Source of the DNA: Metallyticus violacea
Taxonomy: Eukaryota; Arthropoda; Insecta; Mantodea; Metallyticidae
Assembly (NCBI GenBank): GCA_030762175.1
Contig: CM060831.1
Coordinates: 139,725,001 to 139,789,000 of the forward strand
Length of the DNA stretch: 64,000 nt
Reading direction: 5' to 3'
Part shown: positions 23,655-35,438 of the stretch, one piece after another
How positions within the stretch are numbered: position 1 is the first letter of the stretch
Layout: each line of letters opens with the position of its first letter
The notes under the pieces: generated by a model
Seen by the model: the letters and a program-made list of their open reading frames with translations, nothing else
The model's database searches: none
What the model was told of the DNA's origin: nothing
Program-made: the position numbers and the translations under genes

Positions 23655-24745
23655 ATACCTGTCTTGTCTTAACCTCACTTGCAAAGGAGTCGAAACAAAA
23701 TATCCTGCTCACACCATTCATTAAAAGTCGCTCTAAAATCCGCTTCGTATGTTCTTCTGGACCTTTCCTTTTCATAAACCCTCACTGTAATATTAGATAT
23801 TAAATTAAGGAAAATTGCACAGAGAAAATGTCCTTCCTAACCACAAATTTTAGTAAGAAATATTTAATACACACTATAGTTTCATCATTAACTTCAAAAC
23901 ATGCACGGTGTAAAGTCATTATTCCCCTCTTTCTTTAATTTCCACTATTTGGGAAATGTAAATGTGGTAGTATATAGTGCACTGCCATAATTAAAAACAT
24001 ACAAGAGCAACCCATGTTGTACTAAACACTTTATATTACTAAGTGCCCAGTGTGATTTCAGTAAATCAATTTTAAATGAATAAAAAACTAAAGAACTAAC
24101 ATTCTGTTGTTTATTTACTTCCAACTTTAAACTACTGTAATAAACCACGTAACTGCAACGAACCAAATAACAAACCCAGCAGCAAAATGAACCATTTCAC
24201 CACGAGTGCACCCATCTGTACATTATCTCACTTGCAAACGAATAGAAACAAGTTATAACACCAGGCTCTCTAAAACCCTTATCTCGAAGCAAATTTACCA
24301 TTTTATTGGGATTTTTCCTTTCTTTGCTAACCCACACCGTCACATGTGATGGTAGATGAGAGAAATTTACTGGGAAAATGTCCTCCCTAACTACAAAGTT
24401 TGGCACAACAGTTTTAATACACCCTCAAGTTTCATTATTGACTTCAAAATTTGCACGATGCACACTCTTTTTCCACCCCTCCTTTAATTACTTCTATTTA
24501 GGAAATGTAAATATGGTGTTATGCTGTCCACTGTCATAAAGACATACAAGAGCAAACCCATATGGTAACTAACACTTTCTATTAAACAAGTTCTTAGTGT
24601 GATATCACTAAATCAACATTAACTTAATAAAAAACAAAAGAAGTAACAGGCTAGCGTTGATTTATTTCCAGCTGTAAGCCAATGTAATGAACCAGGTATG
24701 CAAATTAACAAAGTGACGTAATTAACGCACATGATTCCACCATTT
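23655..24745 (+). repeat. Tandem pair of a 545-bp unit
   Basis: Unit 1 (about 23655-24199) and unit 2 (about 24200-24745) align with a constant offset of 545 bp. Landmarks: gaaaatgtcct(t/c)cctaac; gaaatgtaaat(g/a)tgg; catacaagagcaa; aataaaaaac. Identity is roughly 75-80%. ORFs inside are not conserved between units. Satellite-like seed or old segmental tandem duplication. Confidence 0.9.
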
Positions 24746-26226
24746 TGTCTGCTACCGATACCTACCATGAAGTCTGGTAAATATAGTGGGGTCGTGCATC
24801 AGGATTACTAGATTGATAGCCAACCTAAGCGCCCTAAAACGCCCAAATCACGAAACTAATTTGCTTGAAACAATGGATAGGATCAAAAGGAATAGTGGAT
24901 AGAGTTTAATAAAAGTAAGGAATAACGTAAGGAGGATTGTAAATAAGTTTTATCAACCAAGTCATGCTAAGTAAAAAATGACTTCATTGGAGAATTTTTT
25001 GTGATTCTTTACTCTTGATTTAAATTATTAATGCACCGGTTAATTAGAGAAAGTGTCATATTTAATAAACAAATCATTTATGAGCAATGCATAAAATATT
25101 TTAAAACATAAGCTCCAAAAACATTTTTCTAAAAGTTAAAATTTTTCTAATTCCTGTTCTTTTGTAAATATGGTGAACTTTTTACCTCAGTCTATTGTAA
25201 ATACAATTTGTAATTAATATTATTTTATTTGTTTATTTATGTGCTACTAGTGTTTGTATTTTTAACATTTTATATGACATTCAACAATTTAACTCATGAA
25301 GATCATGGTCATCAACTCTTAAGAGAAGAATTACCTCCATAAGCATACATATCATGTCCGTGCATTCTACCAGATAAACAAATTATTAGGCATATAAATG
25401 TTTAATATAAATAATTTCTCACGTATTGATAAATTCTGAAAATATGCCTTTGAAAACATATTTCCTTCCTGTACTTTTTTCATACTTCCCTCACTTTCTA
25501 TTGAGAAATGATGTTTGAGAAAATATGGGAAATATATTCCAACCAAATTCCCCAATATTAATTTATTTCGAAGTTTCATCGAAAATGCAGTATTTAACTG
25601 TGTGACTCGCCACTAGATAGCAACACAATGCAAAACGTACCTATTTGTAGCACAATGCAGAAAGAACCACCTAAAAATGTGCTATTTGATGAAATTATAA
25701 GCTTAGATCCATTATACGAAAAAGTAGGAAAGGTGCTTAACCATTTTAAGCAGTGCGCGTCTAGCATTTAAATGTCGTGCTGGAGCTTTAAAAATGGTGC
25801 AAAATGTAAAATTGTTCATTCATTTGATTCCTAAGGCTCCTAGATAATTTTATATGTATTAATCTAAAAAATCGTAAATTTTGTCGTTTTTAGCCAAAAA
25901 ATTAAATCCCCGTGACCCTTAAGGCTAGTGCAAGAGAAACAGACTACAAAATGTCATTAACTCTGGTACAACCAATCTGAAGGTTGCAGTGTCATGATTA
26001 TTATTAAAAACAAATAAAAACATTAACGTATTATTTAATATAAAATTAGATTATTTGAGTTAGGGGCCGCCTGGGCACAGCTACAGTCGGATAAAGGGAG
26101 ATAAAGCCATTTCGCGTAAAGTTGGTATGTTTTATGTAATATTTATAGCTTCATTGATAAAATGACACTATTTAAAACTAACTATAATAAACACTAACCT
26201 GTGTTCTAATCACATTCACCAGAACG
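24746..26226. other. No gene recognised
   Basis: AT-rich; nothing identified on either strand. Confidence 0.45.
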
Positions 26227-26600
26227 CTCCTGATGATGGCAAGGTAAAAGTTAAGGAGAGTAGTGGGATTCATTACTGGACATGGTCAATTTAGGAAACA
26301 TCTCCAGAAAATGGGACTCTTCCAGGGGGAGCCCATATGTATACTTTGTGGCCAATCTCACGAGACTGCGAAGCATTTACTCTTTGAATGTGAAGCCCCG
26401 GAGAGAAGAAGACATCAGCTCTTCGCTTCACAGCTATGTCCTAATATGGAAGTCCCCTTATAAGAAATAAGGTTCTGGATCTCATCAAGAACAGAATTTG
26501 GAACAGTATAAGGGACTTGAGACTTGGTCTATGGCTGCAGTGCGAGTTCTCCAAAACTGTCTCCAATACCCTTTCCGATAGTACTGCTACTACTACTGCT
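26227..26600 (+). pseudogene. 3' end of a non-LTR retrotransposon ORF2 (LINE)
   Basis: A frame reads VVGFITGHGQFRKHLQKMGL, then ICILCGQSHETAKHLLFEC. This is the arrangement found C-terminal to the RT/RNase H of Jockey/R1-like LINEs, where a TGH(G)xxxxHL helix precedes a CxxC…H…C knuckle. After 26462 a frameshift leads into KVLDLIKNRIWNSIRDLRL. Nothing of the RT itself is present, as expected for a 5'-truncated copy. A CTA/CTG-rich low-complexity run follows (26579-26613). Confidence 0.8.
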
Positions 26601-27779
26601 GCTACTGCTACTGCGTTATAAGAGATGTTGAAAACGATGCCCCTCAGCGGAAACATTGTCGATATCTGCGTAGAAAATTTCTGTATTTCGTCTAACTTTT
26701 CCTCTAAGAACACGGAGAACATCTTGCCATTGAGAGATTTATTTTGTAACTTATTAACTAGCTTGCGAACACTTTTTCTCCCTGGAACACGATTTCCAAA
26801 ATATTTTCTTGCGAATCACGTTACCTCTTCTCTGCAAGAATCCGTTTTCACATGTGTATACTGCATTAAAATGCAAACTTCAAGACTATATTTATTTAGT
26901 GCCACAATAACGAAGAACGATTAGCACACAATTTAAACACAGCGAAAGCACCCAGTGACATGCGAACGCACAACTATCTGACAAAGCCTCCCTCAAATTA
27001 ACTACAAACGGTTGTCTTCACGTACATTTTACGGCCTTGACGACTGGCTTTTCCCAATAAGCGGCCCCTCTCCGCCAGCCTATAACTGAAATAACTTCAC
27101 TGTATCTCTGATACACAGTAATCTCGCCGATACGTGTTTATACGTTTGGAACACCTATCTGCGCAGGTTTTTGGATGTTGCGATTGACTATCTAGGTGCC
27201 CAGGCAACGCTCTTGGATAGATACAGAATTATGTCAGCCTTTCATAGTTATGACTATGTGGAATGGTTGCATGAGCTTTACTGGTAATATTTTTAGTTCA
27301 TTTTTATTTTAATACCATCGACGAAATTTGTTGTAGTAGCCATTATCAGAACACACAGTGATATTAAAAACGTTCTAGGATGCGGCGATTAAGACACTAT
27401 GTTTTTGACCAACGTTTCTCATTAATTTTCTCTGGGGCAGAAGAAGTAAATCGGTCTGAAACACGGCAGAATACAATAAAAAAATTGATTAGAATAGAAA
27501 GTTCATAAAGGGAAATGACATAAGGCGTGTTGTATGGAACAACCCAGAACTTTTATGGCTAAAGATGCAAGCGACAGCTTTCATTAATTTGTAGATTGGT
27601 GGTAGAACGAAGACAAGGACAAACCTAACAGAATACTTATTTATAGACTTTTTTTTTACATACAATATAATGAACACCAGCATTCGATGTAGAGCATGAG
27701 CGATAGATCACCGCGTTGGATAGCGAGCGACTAGAGACGAAATGGAGAACTATTTCTCGATTACCGTGACACATTTGGT

Positions 27780-28395
27780 GAGTTCATCATTAACTAGTTT
27801 GGCTTTCTCAAGCTTATGCTATACCTTACTCGAAATTGTTGCGATTGCATATCTTCTCCAGGTCTTTGATCGCAATTGTTCGCCAAACTAGGATGCACTG
27901 ATTAAAGTGCCTGCAATTTCGAAACTGGTGCAAATTCCTGCAAAGATTGATTAGAGTTCTTGTGATCTCTTGACGATTTGGTTTTCCCAGGACGGAAAAG
28001 TACTGTGGAAGTACTTTTATCGCATCCTTCGTGCATTCTGACCTTCATCTTGAAGATGGTAGGCACTCCCTATCAGGTGTGGCATGGAACTGCTGAATAT
28101 TTTGCATTGAGTTGCGTTTGTTTAAAGTGACGCGATATGCTGTCATCGAATTGACTGCAGCGGTGATGTAATGCATCATTAATCATTCTCAAGGGGACGC
28201 CAATTGACAGAGAGGTTGTCGCTGGTTCTTAAACTGCTTTGAAGTGCTTCGTTGATACGATCAAATGCCTGGGGTCATAACTTCTGCATCCCCAAGCTGA
28301 TAAAGTTGCACTCTATTTGTAGCTTCAAATCTCTCTCTTCATGGATTTCCTGTAGCATGGAACATCGTTCCTCCACTACATGTGTTTCGTCAAGT
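27780..28395 (-). pseudogene. Possible decayed coding sequence, unrecognised
   Basis: On the minus strand successive fragments read EERCSMLQEIHEERDLKLQI, QAFDRINEALQSSL, TSDNLSVNWRPLEN and, in shifted frames, LEKAKLVNDELTKCV. The helical, charged and Leu-rich composition suggests a former coiled-coil protein, and stops are scattered. No family recognised; it may be chance. Confidence 0.25.
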
Positions 28396-30977
28396 TTGGG
28401 GGGAGGTGGGTGTAGGACTCCGAAGTAAACATACAATGATCGATCAGTCTGCGCCAGTTTGTTTTATGCATACAAATATCTATAAATTTTTTTCAAACTT
28501 TTTATCAACTCGCTTTCTTGTCTGTTCGGGTGGAATTTTGAAATTAATTTTTCATGCACTTCTAAATGAGATAGAGACTTGAAAATATGCACATAGGTCA
28601 GAAATGCATGACAGTACAATATAACACGAATATGGTTCCGACGTTTTGAAAGTAAAGAAGCGCAATATCAAACACGAAGGTTTTAAAAAAAATGTAAATT
28701 CAATAGTAAAAACACATTTCTGTAGTTTCGTTTATAACGCATAAAAATATAAAATTTATAGTAATTCTTATTTAAAAATAAGAACAGTTGCTATGATGAC
28801 TGTATTGTATTTATTAATACAATAAATAAATTATAATGTAACTTGATTTATATTTAAATTCAACGTGGGGCGCATGCAATAAATAAAATTAATAACTGTT
28901 AAGGGTATTTATAGTTTAAATTAATCACACAAAAGGTTCAGACAAAGGTTATTGCATGTGCCCCAGGTTTTTCGTTTGGAAGAATTTTTCTAAAAAAGTT
29001 TATGAGATTATGAATTTGCATGGGGTTATAAATCTGCTTTTGACTAGGATGAATTATTTTATACTTTTTAGTTCAGTTATAATTAAGAAAATAAAAACCT
29101 GGTTTTTAAATTTTTTTATTTAAATTTATATAATACAATGCACCGTGTTCATACTCTGGTACATATTGTCTGTATTAACATTCATACTTTGGCAATGCGC
29201 CAGCAATCCAAAGACCTGAGTACTTCCATCTTCCCAATCATCAGTTTTTATTTGCCTGTGTAATCCATGAAAACAGAAAATGGATTGTTGAAAAAAGTAC
29301 ATTGTTTATTGTTTTAGTTTAAAGGATGTGTATGATTTCATAAAGCGTAAAATTTGTACATTTGACGTTTTATGAAAATAATTATGTATTAATGGAATGG
29401 GTGGGCATGATATCGCTCCTAAAATGTCGAGTGGCACTTCTTACAGTTTGTTATAATTAGAATTCAAGCACTATAGGAACATTTGTCTTTTGTTAAATCT
29501 GAATTTAAGTGTAGGTCTTTGGCTCCATTCCTTTCAGTTAAGTTCTTGCAGTGATATAATAATACACGTTTTGAAACTACGAGGAAAGTTCTTGCTAGAT
29601 TGGGAGCAGAGTACGAATAGGGTAAAGCAGTGAAGTAATCTCTCTCAACAGAGTTTTCGAACTTTAAGGTAGATTTAACCTGCTGTAATGAAAAGAAATG
29701 ACGGAATATGTGCGCACTAATCAAGTACTTGTTCGTCAGTTTTCTTAGGGAAGGAGGTGACTCGTGTATGATCATGTGTTACCATTTACTCGTGCTTATC
29801 ATATCGGAATGGCCAAGTGCAAACATACCAGTTTTGTTACGAAACGCTTTATTCTTGAAATGAAAGAAAAATCAAGCGATTTACACGAGAAAAGTGCTAG
29901 CATTCATTTATAACAATTTTTAAAAAAAACATGCATTAAATAATATTTATTAAAAAAAACACAGTTTCAGATAATAGCAGATATAACCCCCCAAGGGATG
30001 GTTTTCACAAATTTTATGTAGTCTTAAATTGATAATTGTTTCTCATGCCATCAATGTCGTTACAGTTCGAAATGAAATTGCACAATTTACAAGGTTTAGA
30101 TGTAGCTTGGCAATTCTAAACTTATAAATAGCTTTTAAAAATGTATTATGATTAGGGGTAAAGTGGTGCTAAAACCTGAGCCTATTCAAAATTAGTGTGT
30201 TGTCTCGTTTTTTAAAATTATTTTTAATAAAATTTAAATATTTCCTTGTCTGAACTAATACACTGTCTGTGATGTAAATAGATCACCAATAATGTTGTCG
30301 AAGACTGAGCTTGCCCTGCCCAAGTGTAGCAGTGGCGTTTCATGCCACTGTCATTGAGAGTTGAAGGGGGTCTTTCATGAAGCATTCGTTACTGTGAAGG
30401 TTAGCCTGGTCTCCGCCCAGTTGATTATGTCTGTTCTCCTGTGGGATTATGTAGAACTCGAAGACGAACAAAAGAACCGGAAGGAAGTTGATATCAATGT
30501 AAAACATAGTATTAAGCCAATTTTAGTTGTATTGCGGCAATATTGAATGATGTAATTATTTCACTTTAACAGTATAAAACCCATTCTCAAATTCGGTTAA
30601 TTATACTTAAGTTTACACAAGACCGCAAACTGGTCATTTATAACTGTTTTCTCTCTGTATGTAGTAATTGTCAACTGCGGCGGCAGAAGGCGAGATTTCT
30701 TGCAAGGCTTATAAAAATTGGAACGGTAAAATGTTTGGTAAATCACCAAGAACGCATTTCAAGAGTGATTTATGTATTTTCACAGAAAAAAGGACCGCAG
30801 GATTGAGCTTAGTATGTAAACCCTTTGACAAAAGAATGAGTCATCCCCATATTCTACGTGTCAATCGGAGAGTTTCGAGGATACTCGTAAACGCTGTATT
30901 TACAACGCGCATGCAGCGACTGCCACATTGCAGTGGGCGCTTTGCTTGTAAACATAATGGTCCCAATCATCAGCATC
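28396..30977. other. No gene recognised; one inverted repeat
   Basis: 28865-28880 (ggggcgcatgcaataa) is inverted at 28956-28971 with one mismatch, ~75 bp apart. The 103-codon minus-strand ORF at 29464-29775 has no recognisable domain. Confidence 0.4.
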
Positions 30978-31503
30978 TGGAAAGAGAACGTTAGAGTAGA
31001 ATAGCGATGGTCGAACGGTTTAGAAAACATTGCTCTTCTGCTTTAACTCCTGAGTTCAAATCCCACACATTTTTGTTTTCTTTTATTTTTTTATTGTTTG
31101 TTTTGTAAGTGTATATGTAGAACATCATGTTGCCTTAATATCATATTATATTTTAAAGTACCATTTGAGTTTTAAGGCGCATACAAAAACGTAATAAGAA
31201 ACCAACGTATTCTTTACAAATAATTTAACAAATATATGAACAGAAACATTTATCTACTAAAGTGAAAACACAGAAATAAATACAAATTAATATCGGGTGT
31301 ATAAACCCTCAGCATGTATAACTGCCCTCAATCTTCGGGGCATAGATGATGTCAGATTTCTACAGTAGTGTGGACGAGAGGCTACAATATCCCAGGCTTC
31401 TTGAATTTGTGCCCATAAACCATCTTTTGTCCTTCTTGCATGTGTATGGAATGCGTGTGTAGCATATTGGATTTAGATAGAACAAACACTGAAGTAAATA
31501 GAG

Positions 31504-31562
<59 letters not shown>

Positions 31563-31905
31563 CGCTAAAGCTTACTGTGTGTGAGAAATATATTATAAAA
31601 TTAATTTTAATACCACGTAACAAAGGTTTTTTTTTTTTTTTTAAAAAAAAGTGCTTCATTGCAGGAAGCGAACCTGCGCTCGTAAACACGGCATCACTGC
31701 ACACTCTGCCACAGAACTAACGGAACACACATACTAGTCAGCGCCTTTAATGCATGATATAACACAACTGCTAGAGTGGCTACACTGTTTTGGTGGATAC
31801 CTTGTGAACCTTTGGCTGCAACTAGTAGGACTTAGAAAAACTTTGCATTCTAGAGATGACTCACATTGGGTGGAGGTCAAAGGCTATACAAAAATATTTT
31901 TAAGG
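30978..31905 (-). repeat. Composite repeat R2, copy a: two convergent tRNA-like modules around a Tc1-type C-terminus
   Basis: Matched in inverted orientation by 63225-64000. tRNA-like module B lies on the plus strand at 30999-31067 (A box tggtcgaacgg, B box gagttcaaatccc). Module A lies on the minus strand at 31653-31723 (A box ttagttctgtgg; B box gcaggttcgcttcctgc, which forms a perfect 5-bp T-stem with a 7-base loop). The two point toward each other. Between them on the minus strand, 31440-31296 encodes LWAQIQEAWDIVASRPHY and SSMPRRLRAVI, the C-terminal signature of Tc1-like transposases. Similarity continues past module A to about 31905. A (TG)n run also lies between the modules. Confidence 0.82.
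31507..31560. repeat. (GT)n microsatellite
   Basis: 27 uninterrupted GT dinucleotides within R2a; absent from R2b. It creates a spurious His-Thr ORF on the minus strand. Confidence 0.98.
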
Positions 31906-32189
31906 CTAGTCATAGAACATTAACTTTTTTTTTAATTGCATGTAATGTAGTTATCACTTTATTGATAGCGGCAACAATAGTGAATTTTGAACAAGGAAAA
32001 AAATTGTATAATTACATTACAGAACAATTTCCGTGGTATATTTAACATAAAATAGATTCTTCACTAGTGTTAACAACCCATGTCTCACTCTACCCTATAC
32101 AAAAAGTAACTTGGCAACTGTGGTAATGGATAATCATGCTTTTCTATAGCTGATGAGGAACATTTGATTGATGGATAATGTCCGTGACT
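31906..32189. other. No gene recognised
   Basis: Short AT-rich spacer; nothing identified. Confidence 0.45.
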
Positions 32190-32290
32190 TTCCTTTGCTT
32201 TGCTTTGCTTTGCTTTGCTTTCCTCTCCTCTCCTCTCCCCTCCCCTCCCCTCCCCTCCCCTCCCCTCCCCTCTCCTTTCCTTTCCTTTCG
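32190..32290. repeat. Compound pyrimidine tract (TTTGC)n (CCTCT)n (CCCCT)n
   Basis: About 100 bases of pure pyrimidine apart from a few G. The minus strand carries eight successive GGGG runs spaced by single A bases, a strong G-quadruplex candidate. The run of C/T could also form triplex DNA. Confidence 0.95.
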
Positions 32291-33039
32291 CTTATGAAGA
32301 GATGCCAGTATACTTCAAATAAAAGAACAAACTGTCTAAGATGTACTCATAGAAATTTTGCTCACCGTAATCTGCCTATGACCTCCTCACAGAGGCCTTC
32401 AGGCTGTCATGCATCTCTTTGAACATGTCAAACGAATGCGCTGCACTGTAGCATGTATTAGTTTCGCCTGCTGTAAACGTGTATTTAGGTGGCAGATAAC
32501 AGATTCTCTTCAACTTCACGTCAGCGTAGCTACCGTTCGGTAAAGTGTTGCTGTTGAATCTCTTTTGACTCTCAGTGCAAATTTATGCCTCAGAATTATC
32601 GAGGGAAATCCTACAGCCAGAGCTTTCCCAGTCGCGATAAAGTTAAGGAAAGTAAGCTAAAGCTGGGGGTTTGACTTTGTTAAACAGCAGGCATTGCTTA
32701 GCTAGAAGCTTTTAACTTCGTGCAGCGCTCAGTTCAAGACAGGGAAAAAGGGAAACGTCACACACGCAACACGAAGCCGTTCTTCACACACGCTACACGG
32801 CTAGAGCAAAGGTAAAAGGAGAGGAAACAGCACATTATGTATAATAATTTCGTGCTGAGTAGATTATTTGCTTGCTGACACCAGCCAGCCAGTGCCGGAA
32901 TTTTTTCAGGGACGACACTAAGGCGTAAAAAACTTAACCGAGGATCTCAATCGCAATGCGTCCAAATTATACCTGGTTAGAAACCACCATCCGTTAAACT
33001 ACTTAACCAGCAAGCATAGTCCGTCTATCTCTAAGGGAC
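32291..33039. other. No gene recognised
   Basis: Mixed-composition sequence; no domain, RNA gene or repeat match found. Confidence 0.4.
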
Positions 33040-33599
33040 CGCCATGGGTGGTCGAGGTCGCGAAGGAGTAGACTCGTGAGTGGGAGATCTGGAGTTCGAA
33101 TCCCTGACTGAGGTTTTTTCCAGGTATTCCTCAGTCATAATGACAAATGTCGGGGAGGTACCGTAAACGTTTCCTTACTTACAAAAATCCTTTCCCAATA
33201 TATCGTTTCATTACATTATCATGTCGGTCCTGGTGGTGTAGTGATTACCATACTTGCCTCCTAAACCCAAGATCGCGGATTCGAGCCCGGCCAGGACGGA
33301 TGGATTTTTTCGGGCGTTAAAATCCTAAGTATGGCTTCCTTCGAAAGGGAAGTAAAGCCATGGGTCCCGTGTCGTACATTTGCGGCACGAAAAAGAACCG
33401 CAAGCCTGAAAAAAGAGGCCTCTGAGCAAAATTTGTCGGCCGTTTCACGCCCTGAGTTGAATGGGACGCTGATGACCTGAGATGTTAAACAGCGTCCATA
33501 AATAAATCAATAAAAAAAATCATTATCATCAGTGTCCACAGCCTGTGGTGCCTCAGTAGTAAAAACGGGCGTTAAACACCATTCCCTCCCCCCCAAAAA
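33040..33599 (+). mobile_element. SINE-B copy interrupted by SINE-A
   Basis: The head ccgccatgggtggtcgagg starts at 33041 with the tRNA-Ser/Leu-like A box and B box (gagttcgaatccc). The body runs to 33222 and resumes at 33530 (cagtgtccacagcctgtgg) to the gttaaacaccatt end. Flanks atctctaagggac (33027-33039) and atctgtaagggac (33600-33612) form a 13-bp target duplication with one mismatch. Confidence 0.95.
33223..33520 (+). mobile_element. Full-length SINE-A nested in SINE-B
   Basis: Complete structure: tRNA-like head with A box tggtgtagtgatt and B box cggattcgagccc; body cgggcgttaaaatcctaag, ggcacgaaaaagaacc, gtttcacgccctgag; end cctgagatgttaaacagcg followed by aataaatcaataaaaaaaa. Target duplication cattatcat at 33214-33222 and 33521-33529. 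The anticodon-loop region (cctcctaaa) resembles tRNA-Arg(CCU) with two extra bases. This is the best reference copy in the window. Confidence 0.97.
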
Positions 33600-33612
33600 A
33601 TCTGTAAGGGAC

Positions 33613-34161
33613 AATGACAGTGAAAAAGAAACATGGGAAAGAACATCCAAGTGTCCTATCCTTTACAAATATTGAAGCTCATAAACAAGGAAAATGCATC
33701 AAGCCGCACACATTGCCCTGTATTTAATGCAAGGGATGGCAGGAATTTTCAGAAGTTAGACTTTGTTGCACAAGAATATATTGTTTAACTGTAAGCACGC
33801 ATCTGTGAACTGTATACTATTATTTGATATTGTTTTCATTTCTGCCTTTATCCTCTCTACGAAAACACATCTTTCCGGTTCATAATATCTCTTCCGTTTG
33901 TATCTAAGGTGTAGAGAAGTGTAAAATCTTACGAAGGGAAAATACTGTTCGCAAATCTCCTGCCTTTCTTTTCTTGCTGCTGTTCTGCCATTTGCTAGAT
34001 TTTTAAGGCTCTTCTTACTGCAGTAAAGGGAACCTAAACTCAAAGCGTTTTGTTCTCTCTCTCGCTCTGTCGAGTAGTTAAGGAAAAAGTTAAGGACAGG
34101 GTTTTTTCTCTTCGTTTTTCCGCCCTTTTGCCAGACTTAATATTACGCTCCTTTATTGTTG

Positions 34162-34207
<46 letters not shown>

Positions 34208-35138
34208 ACACTTTTTGAGCTTTTCCATCAGTTTTCCTTTTCCTTTAGCCTTCTTGTTTCTTGTTTTTAATTCACTTTGAACACATTTCGCAATCGACAT
34301 GATTCTGTATTAAAGTTGATCGTTGTATGTTATATAGTAAGACATAAACATACAAAAGCATAACACCTCTCATTTATGCCTTAACTTTGTTAAGGGACCC
34401 CAAAAAGAACATATTTCAGAATATTTTCTATTCGGACTTTTTAAATACTTTATTACGAATTTATCGATATTAAGCGTAATAATCCACTTAGAGACAAAGG
34501 TTCCTTACAGTTACATTTAGAAGCACCAATTTCAGCTGTCCAGAGATAGAACAATCGAGCTTCCCGATTGCTCTCGGTCATTTATTTTATTTGTCTATTT
34601 GACCATTTATATTGCTTCACAATCACGTTCTCATTATAAGCAAAAAACAACAAAACATCACTTCTACACTTGTAAGTATTGTAAAGTACAAGCGTAGCAG
34701 AAACCTTTGGGTAACAGAATTTTACTAATAACTACAAGTTACAAGTCCATGCACTTGTAATGTATTAAATTATATTTTTGTGCAATCAGGCCCAAGCAAT
34801 CACGTGAGTCATTCTAACGGTAAACACAGAGTTCAGTTTTCAATCTTTACATTTCCCAGAAAATTACTACACAGTCTTGAACCCTGCCCATGCTTGCTTC
34901 TCGTTGCCCATTTACACACCTTCAAAAACACTGTCTTGCAATTTCACGCCTTTTTTTTTTTTTTTTTAATAGCATTACTTAATCTTGGGAAATTTTCTTT
35001 CAAATACAAGAAACCACTACCCTCTCTGTCTTAAGGCTTTTACAAAAAGTTTCATTAACTGAATTTATATAAAGCGGTGGCAGCAAAAATGTGTTTATTT
35101 TAATTAATGGACACCCTTTTGATCCGGGACCCATGCAC
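33613..35138. other. No gene recognised; (TTA)n microsatellite
   Basis: A (TTA)n run at about 34153-34206 creates poly-Ile ORFs on both strands. The 95-codon minus-strand ORF at 33756-34043 has no known domain. Confidence 0.45.
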
Positions 35139-35148
35139 ATCTTAATGA

Positions 35149-35428
35149 ACCGCCACGGGTGGCCGAGGTCGTTAAGGCGCGGACTCGTGATCGGGAAGTC
35201 TGGGGTTCGAATCCCGCCAGGACTCTCCTCCCTGACTGACGTTTTTTCCAGGTTTTCCTCAGTCTTCATAACTGGCAAATGCCGGGGAGGTACCGCAAAC
35301 TTAGGCCTGGAACATTTCCTTCCTTAAAAAAATCCTTTCCCAATATATCATTTCATCTTATGTATCATCAGTGTTCACCGCCTGTGGTGCCTCCATAATA
35401 AAAACGGGCGTTAAACACCATTAAAAAT
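35149..35428 (+). mobile_element. Full-length SINE-B copy
   Basis: Clean head accgccacgggtggccgagg, ttaaggcgcgg and ggttcgaatcccgcc; full body; end acgggcgttaaacaccatt. Target duplication atcttaatga at 35139-35148 and 35429-35438. The copy has no real poly-A tail. ORFs across it on both strands are shadows of the SINE. Confidence 0.96.
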
Positions 35429-35438
35429 ATCTTAATGA

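Noticed and set aside
30999..31067. Possible functional tRNA gene
   Set aside because: A and B boxes are present but acceptor and anticodon stems do not pair; treated as a tRNA-derived module of repeat R2.
31360..31704. 114-codon minus-strand ORF with poly His-Thr
   Set aside because: Created by the (GT)n microsatellite and an A-run, in a different frame from the Tc1-like remnant.
34040..34300. 86- and 76-codon ORFs with poly-Ile
   Set aside because: Translations of the (TTA)n microsatellite on both strands.
35000..35327. ORFs on both strands at 35.0-35.3 kb
   Set aside because: Both are translations of the SINE-B copy.
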